The translations under genes and the position numbers were made by a program. A stretch of 64,000 nucleotides of DNA from Contendibacter sp031732755 (GTDB lineage: Bacteria; Pseudomonadota; Gammaproteobacteria; Competibacterales; Competibacteraceae). The stretch is from positions 1 to 64,000 of the forward strand of contig JAVMKI010000070.1 in NCBI GenBank assembly GCA_031732755.1, read 5' to 3'. Every line of letters starts with the position of its first letter. Position 1 is the stretch's first letter. Shown here one piece after another: positions 8,448-18,176 of this stretch. The notes beneath the pieces were generated by a model that was not told the DNA's origin, searched no databases, and saw only the letters and a program-made list of their open reading frames with translations.

Positions 8448-10340
8448 TTAATGGTGCGCAACCGCCCGGCGGACTTCCTCCAGCGAATTCGGATCGTCCA
8501 AAGTCGACAGATCACCCGGATCACGACCTTCGGCCAGCGCCTGAATCGACCGCCGCAGCAGCTTGCCGGAGCGGGTCTTGGGCAACGCGTTGACGAAGTG
8601 GACCGCGTGCGGCTTGGCGACCGCGCCGAGCAGTTCCTGCACCTTGCCGATGACTTCCTTCTCCAGTCGCTCGGCGGCGCCCGGCGCATCGAGCTGGGTC
8701 GGATCCTTCAGCCGGGCGAAGCCGACCGGCACCTGACCCTTGAGTTTATCGGCCACGCCGATCACCGCCACCTCGGCGACGCCCGGATGGGACTGGATCG
8801 CTTCTTCGATTTCGCGGGTACCGAGGCGGTGGCCGGCCACGTTGATCACGTCGTCGGTGCGGCCCAGGATGAAGAAATAGCCGTCGTCGTCGCGCACTGC
8901 CCAGTCGAAGGAGTTGTACACTGCCTCCTTGAAAGTGGTGAAGTAGCTCTTGACGAAGCGCGCATCGTCACCCCACACCGTGGACAGGTTGCCCGGCGGC
9001 AGCGGCGGCACCACCACCAGCACGCCCTTCTCGTTGTTGCCGACTTCCTCGCCGGTGGCTTCGCTGATGACCTTGATGTTGTAGCCGAAGTTGGGAAAGC
9101 CGGGCGACCCAAAGCGGTTGGGCTTCAGATCCACGCCGGGCAGATAGGTCAGCATCGCCCAGCCGGTTTCGGTCTGCCAGTAGTGATCCAGCACCGGGCG
9201 ACTCAGCCCCTCGGTGATCCAACGCGAGGTCGGCTCGTCCAGGGGCTCGCCCGCCAGGAACAGAGTGCGCAGCGAGGACAGATCGTACATCTTCATGTAC
9301 TTGGGATCCTGCGACTTCAGCACCCGTACCGCGGTCGGCGAGGAGAACATGGCGGTGCATTTGTAATCCTGCACGATCTTCCACCAGATGCCCGGATCGG
9401 GATTGGTCGGCAAACCTTCGTACATGATCGTCGTCACCCCGTAAATCAACGGGCCGTAGACGATGTACGAGTGCCCCACCACCCAGCCGATGTCGGAGGT
9501 GGTGAACATCGCCTCGCCGGGGTTGGTGTTGTACAGATACTTCATGGTCGCGGCCAGCGCCACCGTGTAGCCGCCGGTGTCGCGCTGCACGCCCTTGGGA
9601 ATGCCGGTGGTGCCGGAGGTATAGAGAATGTAGCTGGGCTCACTGGATTCCAGCCAGACCACGGGCACCTGGGCATCCATATGCTGGGCGCGCAGGGTGG
9701 CGTAGTCCAAATCGCGGCCTTCGGTGATCGCCATCGCCTTGTCCAGGCCACGATTGACGATGAGCACCTTTTCCGGTGGGAACTTGGCCAGACGAATGGA
9801 CTCGTCCACCAGATGCTTGTAGGGCACCGCCTTGCCACCGCGCATGCCGGCGTCGGCGGTGATCATCAGCTTGGGTTTGGCATCGTCGATGCGCACCGCC
9901 AGGTTGGCGGACGCGAACCCACCGAATACCACCGAGTGAATCGCCCCCAACCGGACGCAGGCCAACATGGCGACGGCGGCCTCGGCGATCATCGGCATGT
10001 AGATGATCACCCGATCACCCTTCTGGATACCTAGCGATTGCAGCACACCGGCGCAGCGGTTGACTTCCTGGTACAGTTCCGCATAGCTGTAGGACTTGGT
10101 CTCGTTGACCTCGGTGGAGATGTAGACGAGCGCGGGCTGATCGGCGCGGGTGGCTAAGTGCCGGTCCACGGCGTTGTAACAAAGGTTGGTCTCGCCGCCG
10201 ACGAACCACTTGCTGAACGGCGGTTTGGAGTAATCCAGAGCCTTCTGTGGCGGCTTGTGCCAATCGATCATCTTGGCCTGTTCGCCCCAGAAGCCTTCGG
10301 GATTTTCGATGGACCAGCGATGGAATTCTTCATACGTCAT
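8448..10340 (-). CDS. prpE: Propionyl-CoA synthetase (propionate-CoA ligase)
   Basis: 630 residues, the length of PrpE and slightly shorter than acetyl-CoA synthetase. It converts propionate, ATP and CoA to propionyl-CoA through an acyl-AMP. The adenylate-forming motifs are clear: YTSGTTGIPKGVQRD (P-loop), YWQTETGW (adenine/carboxylate site), GRTDDVINVAGHRLGT (hinge) and PKTRSGKLLRR with the catalytic and acetylatable lysine near the C-terminus. PrpE-like features include ADAGMRGGKAVPYKHLVD and EGRDPGDLSTLDDP. Acetate may also be used. The gene is transcribed away from mdh with 130 bases between. In a storage organism it would feed propionyl-CoA into polyhydroxyvalerate, but this is inference. 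Confidence 0.92.
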   Translation of the reverse strand: MTYEEFHRWSIENPEGFWGEQAKMIDWHKPPQKALDYSKPPFSKWFVGGETNLCYNAVDRHLATRADQPALVYISTEVNETKSYSYAELYQEVNRCAGVLQSLGIQKGDRVIIYMPMIAEAAVAMLACVRLGAIHSVVFGGFASANLAVRIDDAKPKLMITADAGMRGGKAVPYKHLVDESIRLAKFPPEKVLIVNRGLDKAMAITEGRDLDYATLRAQHMDAQVPVVWLESSEPSYILYTSGTTGIPKGVQRDTGGYTVALAATMKYLYNTNPGEAMFTTSDIGWVVGHSYIVYGPLIYGVTTIMYEGLPTNPDPGIWWKIVQDYKCTAMFSSPTAVRVLKSQDPKYMKMYDLSSLRTLFLAGEPLDEPTSRWITEGLSRPVLDHYWQTETGWAMLTYLPGVDLKPNRFGSPGFPNFGYNIKVISEATGEEVGNNEKGVLVVVPPLPPGNLSTVWGDDARFVKSYFTTFKEAVYNSFDWAVRDDDGYFFILGRTDDVINVAGHRLGTREIEEAIQSHPGVAEVAVIGVADKLKGQVPVGFARLKDPTQLDAPGAAERLEKEVIGKVQELLGAVAKPHAVHFVNALPKTRSGKLLRRSIQALAEGRDPGDLSTLDDPNSLEEVRRAVAHH

Positions 10341-10470
10341 GGGTGGATGCCTTCCTATTCAGTGGTTTTGAGACGCGACGTTATGGTTATCGTCAGCAGT
10401 AGTGTAGTCGCTTGCTCGGAAAATTCCTGTCCGCCGCCCTCGAAGGCAACCGGGGACGGCGGGCGGGTCC

Positions 10471-11457
10471 TTACTTGGCCTTCAACAGCTCTTCAATGCT
10501 GGCGCGTTCCTCGCGCAGTTCCTGCTCGGTGGCCAGCATCTTCCCACGGCTGAACTCATCGACCGGCAGGCCCTGCACGATCTGGTAGTCGCCGTTCTTG
10601 CAAACGCATGGATACGAGTAGATCACGCCTTCGCCGATGCCGTAGGAGCCGTCGGACGGGACGGACATGCTGACCCAATCGCCATCCGGGGTGCCCAGCG
10701 CCCAATCACGCATGTGATCGATGGCTGAGGAAGCGGCGGAAGCGGCGGAGGACGCGCCGCGCGCCTTGATAATCGCCGCGCCGCGTTGCTGCACATCGGG
10801 AATGAAGGTGCCGCGATACCATTCCTGATCCACCAGGGAGGTCGCGGCCTTGCCCTTGACGGTGCATTGGCCGATGTCAGGATACTGAGTCGAAGAGTGG
10901 TTGCCCCAGATCGTCATCTTCTTGATGTCGTTGACGTGGGCGCCGGTCTTCTCGGCCAACTGGCTCAGGGCGCGGTTGTGGTCCAGCCGGGTCATGGCAT
11001 GGAACCGGCGGCGGTCACGATCCGGGGCGCTGCTGGCCGCGATCAGCGAGTTGGTGTTGGCGGGGTTACCGACCACCAGCACCCGGATGTCATCGGCGGC
11101 GTAATCGTTGATCGCCCGGCCCTGCGGCCCAAAGATGGCGCCGTTGGCGGTCAGCAGATCCTTGCGCTCCATACCGGGGCCGCGCGGCCGGGCGCCGACC
11201 AACATGGCAAAGTTGGCGTCCTTGAACGCCACTTCCAGCTTGTCGGTGGCGACCACGCCCGCCAGCAACGGAAACGCGCAATCGTTGAGTTCCATCACCA
11301 CGCCCTGCAGCGCCTGGAGCGCCGGGGTGATTTCCAGCAGTTGCAAGATCACCGGCTGGTCGGGACCCAACATACTTCCCGAGGCGATCCGGAAAGCCAT
11401 GGCATAGCCGATGTTGCCGGCGGCGCCGGTGATAACGACGCGAACGGGTGCTTTCAT
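10471..11457 (-). CDS. mdh: Malate dehydrogenase (NAD-dependent)
   Basis: 328 residues. It interconverts malate and oxaloacetate in the TCA cycle. The Rossmann motif ITGAAGNIGYA is at residues 9-19; substrate-binding ARPRGPGMERKDLL, the cofactor loop VVGNPANTNS, the TRLDHNRA motif and the catalytic histidine in IWGNHSSTQYPD follow. It belongs to the MDH branch of about 325-330 residues found in many beta- and gammaproteobacteria, not the E. coli type. AAGGAG lies just before the ATG. An Ala/Ser-rich stretch (GASSAASAASSAIDHM) sits in a helix near residue 230 and is normal for this branch. Confidence 0.95.
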   Translation of the reverse strand: MKAPVRVVITGAAGNIGYAMAFRIASGSMLGPDQPVILQLLEITPALQALQGVVMELNDCAFPLLAGVVATDKLEVAFKDANFAMLVGARPRGPGMERKDLLTANGAIFGPQGRAINDYAADDIRVLVVGNPANTNSLIAASSAPDRDRRRFHAMTRLDHNRALSQLAEKTGAHVNDIKKMTIWGNHSSTQYPDIGQCTVKGKAATSLVDQEWYRGTFIPDVQQRGAAIIKARGASSAASAASSAIDHMRDWALGTPDGDWVSMSVPSDGSYGIGEGVIYSYPCVCKNGDYQIVQGLPVDEFSRGKMLATEQELREERASIEELLKAK

Positions 11458-11728
11458 GCGTGTGCTCCTTGGTTGTTAGTAATGAAGCCAGAGTGGCTGA
11501 GGATGTTCCAGAGCCGTGATCGAAATCCGACCCCGGAACTGGGGATGACAATGGTGGCCATATGGTGGTCAAAACCTGCCAGCTTGGCGGCCAAGGCCGC
11601 GGCGAGGGTTCTTCGTTAAGACGTCGTCCGGCTTCGGTGGCGTCCGGCTTTAAAGTCCAAAAATAGTAACGTAGATTGCCGTGTTTTGAAACGAATGCCG
11701 ATTTTCTCCCAGAGGGATATCCTGAGTC

Positions 11729-12463
11729 ATGCGTAATTCCTTCACCCGAGGCGCGGGCTATGTGCTGACCGGTTTGCACTGGTTGCCCAAGGCCGGCCTA
11801 CGCGGTTTCGTGGCGATTCCGCTGTTGATCAACGCCCTGTTGTTCGGCGGCGGGATCTGGCTGGGCGCGAACCAGTTGCAGCACTTCGATCGGGCGTTGC
11901 AAGGCTGGTTGCCGGACTGGCTGGCCTGGCTGCACTGGTTGCTGTGGCCGCTCTTCATTCTGACCGTGCTGGTGGTGGTGTTTTACACCTTTTCCCTGGT
12001 CGCCAACGTCATTGCCGCGCCCTTCAACGGCTTGCTGGCCGAGCGGGTCGAAAGAATGGTTCGTCCCGATGGCCGCGCGCCGCCACCCACCGAACTGTCC
12101 TGGCGGGAATTGTTGTGCGCTCCGCTGGCGGAACTGCGCAAGCTGCTGTACTTCGTGGCTTGGGCGATTCCACCATTGGTGCTTTCGTTCGTGCCGGTCG
12201 TCAACGTGGTCGCGCCGGTGGTGTGGGCGGTCTTCACGGCCTGGATGCTGGCGCTGGAGTACGCCGACTATCCGCTGGGCAACCGTGGGCTGAACTTCAA
12301 GGCGCAGCGCCGGCTATTGCGCCAGCATTGGCCGCTGACCCTTGGCTTCGGCGGCACGGCGCTGCTGTTGACGTTGATCCCACTGCTGAATTTTCTGGCC
12401 ATGCCAGCGGCGGTCATCGGCGCGACGTTGCTATGGAACAAGGAGTTGCCGGATTCGACATGA
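11729..12463 (+). CDS. cysZ: CysZ-like EI24-family membrane protein (sulfate uptake)
   Basis: 244 residues, similar to E. coli CysZ. It is an inner-membrane protein with about four long hydrophobic segments (near 28-50, 68-95, 140-175, 205-235) and the EI24-type signatures PLLINALLF, VVFYTFSLVANVIAAPFN and LALEYADYPLGNRG. CysZ mediates sulfate uptake for cysteine synthesis. No cys genes surround it here, so the role rests on family likeness alone. Its stop overlaps the start of waaA by four bases (ATGA), so the two are co-translated. It follows a 271-base spacer downstream of the divergent mdh start, in which I saw no clear motif. Confidence 0.85.
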   Translation: MRNSFTRGAGYVLTGLHWLPKAGLRGFVAIPLLINALLFGGGIWLGANQLQHFDRALQGWLPDWLAWLHWLLWPLFILTVLVVVFYTFSLVANVIAAPFNGLLAERVERMVRPDGRAPPPTELSWRELLCAPLAELRKLLYFVAWAIPPLVLSFVPVVNVVAPVVWAVFTAWMLALEYADYPLGNRGLNFKAQRRLLRQHWPLTLGFGGTALLLTLIPLLNFLAMPAAVIGATLLWNKELPDST

Positions 12464-13746
12464 ACGACCGCATGGATTGGCGAGGTCGAATCCCGCGCCT
12501 GCTGTATACCACCCTCCTGTACCTGCTGCTGCCGCTGGTGTTGCTGCGCGTGTACTGGCGTGGTCGACGGGACGTGGGACATCGCCAACGCTGGCGCGAG
12601 CGGCTTGGATTTATCCCGCCCCTGCCTTCCGGCGGCCTGTGGGTTCACGCCGTGTCGGTGGGCGAAACCCGCGCCGCCCTGCCACTCATCCGCGCTCTGC
12701 TGAACCGTTATCCTGATCTACCGCTGCTAGTGACGACCACCACCCTGACCGGCTCCCGCCAGGTGCGCGCGGCGCTGGGCGAGCAGGTGCATCACGTCTA
12801 CGCGCCTTACGACTTGCCGGGCGCGGTGGCGCGGTTTCTGCGCCAAACCCGGCCCAGGCTGGCCATCATCATGGAAACCGAGTTGTGGCCCAATCTGCTG
12901 CGCCAATGCGCGGTGGCCGATATTCCGACGCTGATCGCCAATGCCCGGCTGTCGGAACGCTCGGCGCGCGGCTATGCGCGGATTCGCTGGCTGACCGCTA
13001 CGCTGTTGCGCGATATCACCCTGATCGCCGCTCAGGCCGAGGCCGACGCCGAGCGGTTTCGCGCGCTGGGCGCGCCACGGGTGGTCATCGCGGGCAATCT
13101 CAAGTACGACCTGACCCTGCCGGATGATCTGTCAGCGTGGGGCCGGCGGTTCCGCCGGGACACATTGGGCGCCAATCGTCCAGTCTGGATCGCGGCCAGC
13201 ACCCACGCCGGCGAGGATGCGCATGTCCTGAATGCCTTGGCTCGCCTCCGCGCCCGCTGGCCCGAACTGCTGTTGCTTCTCGTGCCGCGTCACCCCGAAC
13301 GTTTCGACAACGTGGCGGCGCTATGCCAACAACGGGGCTTCAGCGTGGTCCGACGTAGCGAGCAGCGGCCCTGCGCGCCGGATATCGCTGTTTTTCTCGG
13401 CGACAGCATGGGCGAGTTGCTGCGGTTCTACGCCGCCGCCGATCTGGCCTTCGTTGGCGGCAGTCTGGTGCCCACCGGCGGCCATAACGTCCTGGAGCCG
13501 GCATTGCTGGGTTTGCCGGTGCTATTTGGCCCGCACCTGTTCAACTTCACCGAATCCAGCGAGCGGTTACTGGCCGTGAAAGCGGCTTGGCGGGTCGCCG
13601 ACGCGGCGGAACTCGCGGCGGCGGTGGACCGCCTGCTCGCCAATCCCACGTTGCGTCAAGATGCCGGTCAGCGTGGCCGGGCGGTGGTGGAACAACATCG
13701 CGGGGCGTTGATGGCGCTGTTGGGCCATATCGAAACCCTGCTTTAG
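12460..13746 (+). CDS. waaA: 3-deoxy-D-manno-octulosonic acid transferase
   Basis: 428 residues. It transfers Kdo from CMP-Kdo to lipid A precursors at the inner membrane. An N-terminal membrane anchor (about 13-30) is followed by the GT-30 domain. WVHAVSVGETRAALPL carries the catalytic glutamate near residue 65; METELWPN and NARLSERS are typical, and the C-terminal half has GGSLVPTGGHNVLEPA for CMP binding. ATG 12460 overlaps the cysZ stop and gives the usual opening before RLLYTTLLYLLLPLVLLRVYWRG. The frame stays open upstream but that part is a shadow of cysZ. Confidence 0.97.
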   Translation: MNDRMDWRGRIPRLLYTTLLYLLLPLVLLRVYWRGRRDVGHRQRWRERLGFIPPLPSGGLWVHAVSVGETRAALPLIRALLNRYPDLPLLVTTTTLTGSRQVRAALGEQVHHVYAPYDLPGAVARFLRQTRPRLAIIMETELWPNLLRQCAVADIPTLIANARLSERSARGYARIRWLTATLLRDITLIAAQAEADAERFRALGAPRVVIAGNLKYDLTLPDDLSAWGRRFRRDTLGANRPVWIAASTHAGEDAHVLNALARLRARWPELLLLLVPRHPERFDNVAALCQQRGFSVVRRSEQRPCAPDIAVFLGDSMGELLRFYAAADLAFVGGSLVPTGGHNVLEPALLGLPVLFGPHLFNFTESSERLLAVKAAWRVADAAELAAAVDRLLANPTLRQDAGQRGRAVVEQHRGALMALLGHIETLL

Positions 13747-13798
13747 ACAAAACCCGTTTCAGTTGCACCAGAGTTGTCGAACATTGAAACCCCAAAAT

Positions 13799-16700
13799 AT
13801 GAGCATCGTCGCCTGGCCGCGTTATCTCGGGCTGCTGGTTTCTCTCCTATTGATCGTGTGGATGGCCGATGCCGCTCCTCAGCCCAACCCCAGTCCGGCG
13901 CCGCCCACCGCCTCCACCACACCCACGTTGGAAGAGGTACAGGCCAAGCTGGCCGCGCTCGCCACCCTCCGCGATTTGCCAGAGAGCGAACGCACCCAAG
14001 CGCAAGGGCTTTATCAGCAAGCGATCAGCCAACTACAGGCAGCGAAAAACTTCGCCGATAGCGCCGCCGCCTATCAAAAACTCCAGCAGTCGGCTCCACT
14101 GGAAACCGCCCGCTTGCAGCAAACCCCGACGAGCGAACCCCAGCCCGCGCCATCGTCGACGCTGTCCATCGAAAAATTGTCCCAACAACTGGCGCAAACG
14201 CAAGTCAGCCTAAGCGATGCTCAAAAACGCCTGGCCGACCTGGACCAACAGCTAACGGTGCAGCAGACCCGCCCCAAAAATGTCCTGACCGAACTGAACG
14301 GCCTCAAGCAGCAAGCCGCCGACTTGGAGAGCAAACTTCAGGCCGCCGTTCCACCCAACACGACTTTGCTATTGGCGCAGGCGCGACAGTTGGCGTTGAC
14401 CACGCAGCGGCAGGCGTTGAACCAACAGATGGCCATGCTGGAGCAGGAGCGGCTGAGCTACGATGTCCGTTACACCCTGTTGAATGCCCAGCGGGCGGCG
14501 GCGGTGCGGGAAGTCGAGCAAGCCCAGACGCAAGTGCAGCAACTGCAAAACCTCTTGAGCACCCGGCGGCGCGATGAAGCGACCGCGGTGGTGCAGCAAA
14601 CCGATCAGGCCAAGCAAGAGGCCGCCGCCAAGCCGACGGTGGTCCAGACCGCCGCCGCCGAAAACGCCGCCATCAGTCGCCGCTTGGCCCAACTGGTCCG
14701 AAACAGCGATGAAATCGACGACCGCCAAGCGCAAGCCAACGAATATTTGGCGCAATTGATGGAACGCATGCGGGGAATCCGACAGCAACTGGGTATTGCC
14801 GGGTTCAGCGATGCCATCGGACCGATTCTATTGGAGGAACGACGCAATCTGCCGGATATCCGCCAATACCAGCGCAGCGCCAGCGAGCGTCAACAAAGCA
14901 TCATCCAGGCCCGTCTGGAGCAATTCCAGACCGAGGAACAGATGCGTCGCGTTCGGGCCATCGAGGAGAATCTCCAGGAACTGGCGACCCAATTCGACCC
15001 GCAATGGTCGGATGCGCAACGGCGAGCGGTGCTCGCGGAGCTGCGATCCCTACTGGTCGAACGTCAACAACTGCTGGAGAAACTGAGCGGTGGCTACTCG
15101 AACCTCACCACCGAACTGGTCGCCCTGGACGAAGCCCAGCGCAAGTTGATCGACCAGGCGGAACTGTACGGGACCTTGCTGGACCGGCATCTGCTGTGGA
15201 TTCGCAGCAGTCCGCGGCTTGGCGCCGAGTGGCTCGGGATACAGGGACAGGCATTGACTTGGCTGGCGAAACCGGCCCACTGGATCGAGGTCTGGCAAAA
15301 CCTGGAGCGTGGCGCGCAAAATCAACCGGAACTGGCGACACTCGGCGCGCTGATCTTTTTGGGGTTACTGATTTATCGCCGGTCGCTGATCAGATACCTG
15401 GGCGAAGGAGTGGACGCCATCGGCGACGTGGGCCACGACCGCTTTGGGCTGACCGGTCGCGCCTTGGCCATGACGGTGCTGCTGGCGCTGCCCTGGCCCT
15501 GGTTGCTGGCTTGGCTGGCTTGGCTACTGCACGTCTCCGGCAATGCCGCCGATTTTTCGCGAGGACTCAGTTTCGGCCTCGTTACCGGCGCGTTCCTAAC
15601 GGTGAATGTTACCTTCGTGCGCCAGCTCTGCCGTCCGCAAGGGTTGGCCATCGCGCATTTTGGCTGGAGCGAAGCCGGCTGTCAGTTGCTGCGCCGCTAC
15701 CTCCACTGGTTTCTGTGGATCGGCCCCTTGGGATTGATCCTCGTCGGCCTTTGCGAAAGCCAGCCCGATCCACTGTATAGCGATACCCTGGGACGGATGG
15801 CGTTCTCCGCCAGTACCCTGGCGCTGACCGTGGTGCTCTGGCGGGTGCTGGATCCGCGCCAAGCGTTGCTCGCCGGTCTGGCGGCGGGGCGCATCGGCGC
15901 AACCTGGCGGTTTCGCTACCTGTGGTATCCCCTAATCGTGGGGACGCAAATGCTGATCGTCTTGCTGGCATTGTCCGGTTACTACTACACCGCGATGCAG
16001 TTGCGCGGCCGCATGGTGCTGACGGCTTGGTTGCTGCTAGGCGCGGTTCTGTCGGTCAATCTGTTTCTACGCTGGCTCAACATCAGCCAGCGCCGCCTGG
16101 CGCTGCAACAGGCTCTCGCCAAGCGCGAAGCGCGGTTGGCCGCCCGCGCCAGCAAGGATACCGGGCCGGCCTCCGGCGAGGGCTTTCCGGAAATTCCCAA
16201 GCTGCCGGACCTGGACCTGACCACCGTCAGCGAACAGACCCGGAGCCTGATGAACCTGACTGTTCTGCTGGGATTGGGTTTCGGGTTATGGCAAATCTGG
16301 GGCGGACTGATTCCGGCCTTTTCCATCCTCAACGAAATTACCCTTTGGCATCAAACGGTACAGACCGCCACGGGCGCGCAGGTTGCCGACATCACTTTGG
16401 GAAGCATCGTCATCGCTGGGGCATTGCTGGTGTTGGTCGGTTTTCTGGCGCGCAATTTGCCTGGCGTGCTGGAATTGGTGGTGCTGCAACGATTGGCGGT
16501 GGACCCTGGCAACCGCAACGCCATCATCACCATCAGCCGCTACCTGATTACCGCCATTGGGCTGGCGGCGGCGCTGGATACCGTCGGCATCGGTTGGGAT
16601 CAGGTGCAGTGGCTGGTCGCCGCCCTCGGTCTGGGCTTGGGCTTCGGACTGAAGGAAATTTTCAGCAATTTCTTTTCCGGCCTGATCTTGCTGCTGGAGC

Positions 16701-17212
16701 GACCGATTCGGGTGGGGGACACCGTGACCCTCGACAGCTTGAGCGGCACGGTGTCGCGCATCAACATCCGCGCCACCACCATCACCGATTGGGATCGCAA
16801 GGAAATCATCGTCCCCAACAACACTTTCATCACCAGTTCGCTGATCAATTGGGCCCGGAGCGATCCCCTCACCCGGGTCGTGATTCCGGTGGGAGTCGGT
16901 TATGACAGCGATCCTCTGCTGGTTTACCAAGTATTGCTGGAGGTGGCGACCACACACCCACTGGTGGTGAAAGAGCCGGCTCCCGCAGTGTTGTTTCTGA
17001 AGTTCGGCGAGAGCGCGCTGGAGTTCGAGGTGCGGGTGTTCGTGCGGGAAGTGGCCAACCGTCTGCCGGCGACCCACGAGCTGCATAACGGCATCCTGCT
17101 GGCGCTGCGCGCGAACCAAATCGAGATTCCCTTCCCACAGCGAGATGTGCATTGGCGCGGCTTACCGGCTAGGCAGGATTTGCTGGATAAGGATTTGGAT
17201 ATTTCGTCTTGA
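13799..17212 (+). CDS. mscK: Large mechanosensitive channel, MscK/KefA type
   Basis: 1137 residues, close to E. coli MscK (about 1120). A signal peptide (LLVSLLLIVWMADA) leads into a long periplasmic coiled-coil domain, about 40-470, rich in Gln, Ala and Arg. About eleven hydrophobic segments follow between 500 and 960. The MscS core has the pore helix LGLGLGFGLKEIFSNFFSGL, then the beta domain (RPIRVGDTVTL, TITDWDRKEIIVPNN) and the C-terminal alpha/beta domain. It opens on membrane tension to release solutes. ATG 13799 is chosen over 13763 because the signal peptide begins there. It lies 52 bases after waaA. Confidence 0.9.
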   Translation: MSIVAWPRYLGLLVSLLLIVWMADAAPQPNPSPAPPTASTTPTLEEVQAKLAALATLRDLPESERTQAQGLYQQAISQLQAAKNFADSAAAYQKLQQSAPLETARLQQTPTSEPQPAPSSTLSIEKLSQQLAQTQVSLSDAQKRLADLDQQLTVQQTRPKNVLTELNGLKQQAADLESKLQAAVPPNTTLLLAQARQLALTTQRQALNQQMAMLEQERLSYDVRYTLLNAQRAAAVREVEQAQTQVQQLQNLLSTRRRDEATAVVQQTDQAKQEAAAKPTVVQTAAAENAAISRRLAQLVRNSDEIDDRQAQANEYLAQLMERMRGIRQQLGIAGFSDAIGPILLEERRNLPDIRQYQRSASERQQSIIQARLEQFQTEEQMRRVRAIEENLQELATQFDPQWSDAQRRAVLAELRSLLVERQQLLEKLSGGYSNLTTELVALDEAQRKLIDQAELYGTLLDRHLLWIRSSPRLGAEWLGIQGQALTWLAKPAHWIEVWQNLERGAQNQPELATLGALIFLGLLIYRRSLIRYLGEGVDAIGDVGHDRFGLTGRALAMTVLLALPWPWLLAWLAWLLHVSGNAADFSRGLSFGLVTGAFLTVNVTFVRQLCRPQGLAIAHFGWSEAGCQLLRRYLHWFLWIGPLGLILVGLCESQPDPLYSDTLGRMAFSASTLALTVVLWRVLDPRQALLAGLAAGRIGATWRFRYLWYPLIVGTQMLIVLLALSGYYYTAMQLRGRMVLTAWLLLGAVLSVNLFLRWLNISQRRLALQQALAKREARLAARASKDTGPASGEGFPEIPKLPDLDLTTVSEQTRSLMNLTVLLGLGFGLWQIWGGLIPAFSILNEITLWHQTVQTATGAQVADITLGSIVIAGALLVLVGFLARNLPGVLELVVLQRLAVDPGNRNAIITISRYLITAIGLAAALDTVGIGWDQVQWLVAALGLGLGFGLKEIFSNFFSGLILLLERPIRVGDTVTLDSLSGTVSRINIRATTITDWDRKEIIVPNNTFITSSLINWARSDPLTRVVIPVGVGYDSDPLLVYQVLLEVATTHPLVVKEPAPAVLFLKFGESALEFEVRVFVREVANRLPATHELHNGILLALRANQIEIPFPQRDVHWRGLPARQDLLDKDLDISS

Positions 17213-17276
17213 TCGGCTGTCGTATCATTCGACCCTTGAGTTGTATTTTCGGGGCGATTTAATGGGAGGATGAGCC

Positions 17277-17867
17277 ATGCCAACGCCATTGGTGGAACAG
17301 AAATCGCCGAATCTTCGGCCGCGCCATCGCTGGACCGTGGCGGAATACCATCGTATGGGGGAAGTCGGTTTGCTGAACGAAGATTCGTGGGTGGAGTTGA
17401 TTGATGGGGAGATCGTTGAAATGGCGCCAATAGGTAGTCAACACGGCGGCAAGGTCAATCGTTTCATCCACATGTTTTACAAAACGTTTGGCAATCAAGC
17501 GATTATTGCGGCACAAAACCCTGTGGTGCTGGGTGGCTATGAGGAGCCTCAGCCGGATATCGCTATTCTGCGCTGGCGCGAGGATTATTATGAACAGGCT
17601 CACCCCCATGTTGAAGATGTATTACTGCTCATTGAAATCTCCGACAGCACTCTCCGCTACGACCGCGATGTCAAGATTCCGCTCTACGCCAAAAACGGTA
17701 TTCCCGAAGTTTGGTTACTGGATATCCCGAATCGGCAACTGGAAATCTACCATGAACCGATAAACGGTGAATACCGGCAACGGGATTGCCGTCTGACCGG
17801 TAAAATTGCACCGACTCTTTTTCCGGACGCGGTGATCGATTTGGCCGATGTGTTTCCTAATCCATGA
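17277..17867 (+). CDS. Uma2-family (DUF820) putative restriction-endonuclease-fold protein
   Basis: 196 residues, usual for the family. Uma2 proteins have a PD-(D/E)xK-like fold. Visible family features are ELIDGEIVEMAPIGSQHG near residue 40, the catalytic-type acid in PQPDIAILR, and LLIEISDSTLRYDRDVKIPLYA, where Glu and Lys complete the active-site pattern, then GIPEVWLLD. GGGAGGATGA precedes the ATG, a strong ribosome site. These genes are abundant in cyanobacteria and scattered in other bacteria; their biological role is unknown. It is next to a decayed stretch and may have arrived by transfer. Confidence 0.85.
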   Translation: MPTPLVEQKSPNLRPRHRWTVAEYHRMGEVGLLNEDSWVELIDGEIVEMAPIGSQHGGKVNRFIHMFYKTFGNQAIIAAQNPVVLGGYEEPQPDIAILRWREDYYEQAHPHVEDVLLLIEISDSTLRYDRDVKIPLYAKNGIPEVWLLDIPNRQLEIYHEPINGEYRQRDCRLTGKIAPTLFPDAVIDLADVFPNP

Positions 17868-18176
17868 ATCAATTCAAAATCAAGTTTTTCATGAAAATTA
17901 TACAATAATTTTATAATAAAAACAACAGCTTAGTTTTATTACAGGCTCTAAGTCTTCTAAACTCATCAGAATGGCCCTCGGTGGAATCGGCGTGGTAACC
18001 AGGAACCTTAACAGGTTCCACCGAGGGCCACCTCTCCAGCTTTTTCCAGAATTGACGTTCCATTACGTCTGGGAGTCGATTACGGCAGCGATCTAGCGGC
18101 GGGTCCACGAAGTTCTGTTGGCCGTGGCGGTCCGCCTGAGCCCGGTAATAGTGAGAGTCGACAAACCGGACAGTGC
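17868..18176. other. Intergenic stretch with inverted repeat and coding-like debris
   Basis: No convincing gene. The first 70 bases after the Uma2 stop are AT-rich. On the minus strand a frame from about 18190 to 17911 reads like protein (DSHYYRAQADRHGQQNFVD, then RNRLPDVMERQFWKKLER), but it has no good start and crosses the end of the UPF0114 stump. I recognise no family. It holds the inverted repeat listed separately. Confidence 0.5.
17972..18030. repeat. 15-bp perfect inverted repeat with 29-base spacer
   Basis: Arm tggccctcggtggaa at 17972-17986 is matched by ttccaccgagggcca at 18016-18030. The spacer holds a smaller pair, ggaacc / ggttcc, the second half of which overlaps the right arm, so two alternative folds are possible. 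There is no T-run, so a simple terminator is unlikely. It could be a small mobile repeat. Confidence 0.75.

Noticed and set aside
8244..10034. Plus-strand frame of 596 codons opposite prpE
   Set aside because: Shadow of prpE; no start context and no recognisable motif.
10431..10463. GC-rich hairpin between prpE and mdh as a terminator
   Set aside because: The stem is imperfect and the T-run on the minus strand is several bases away from it.
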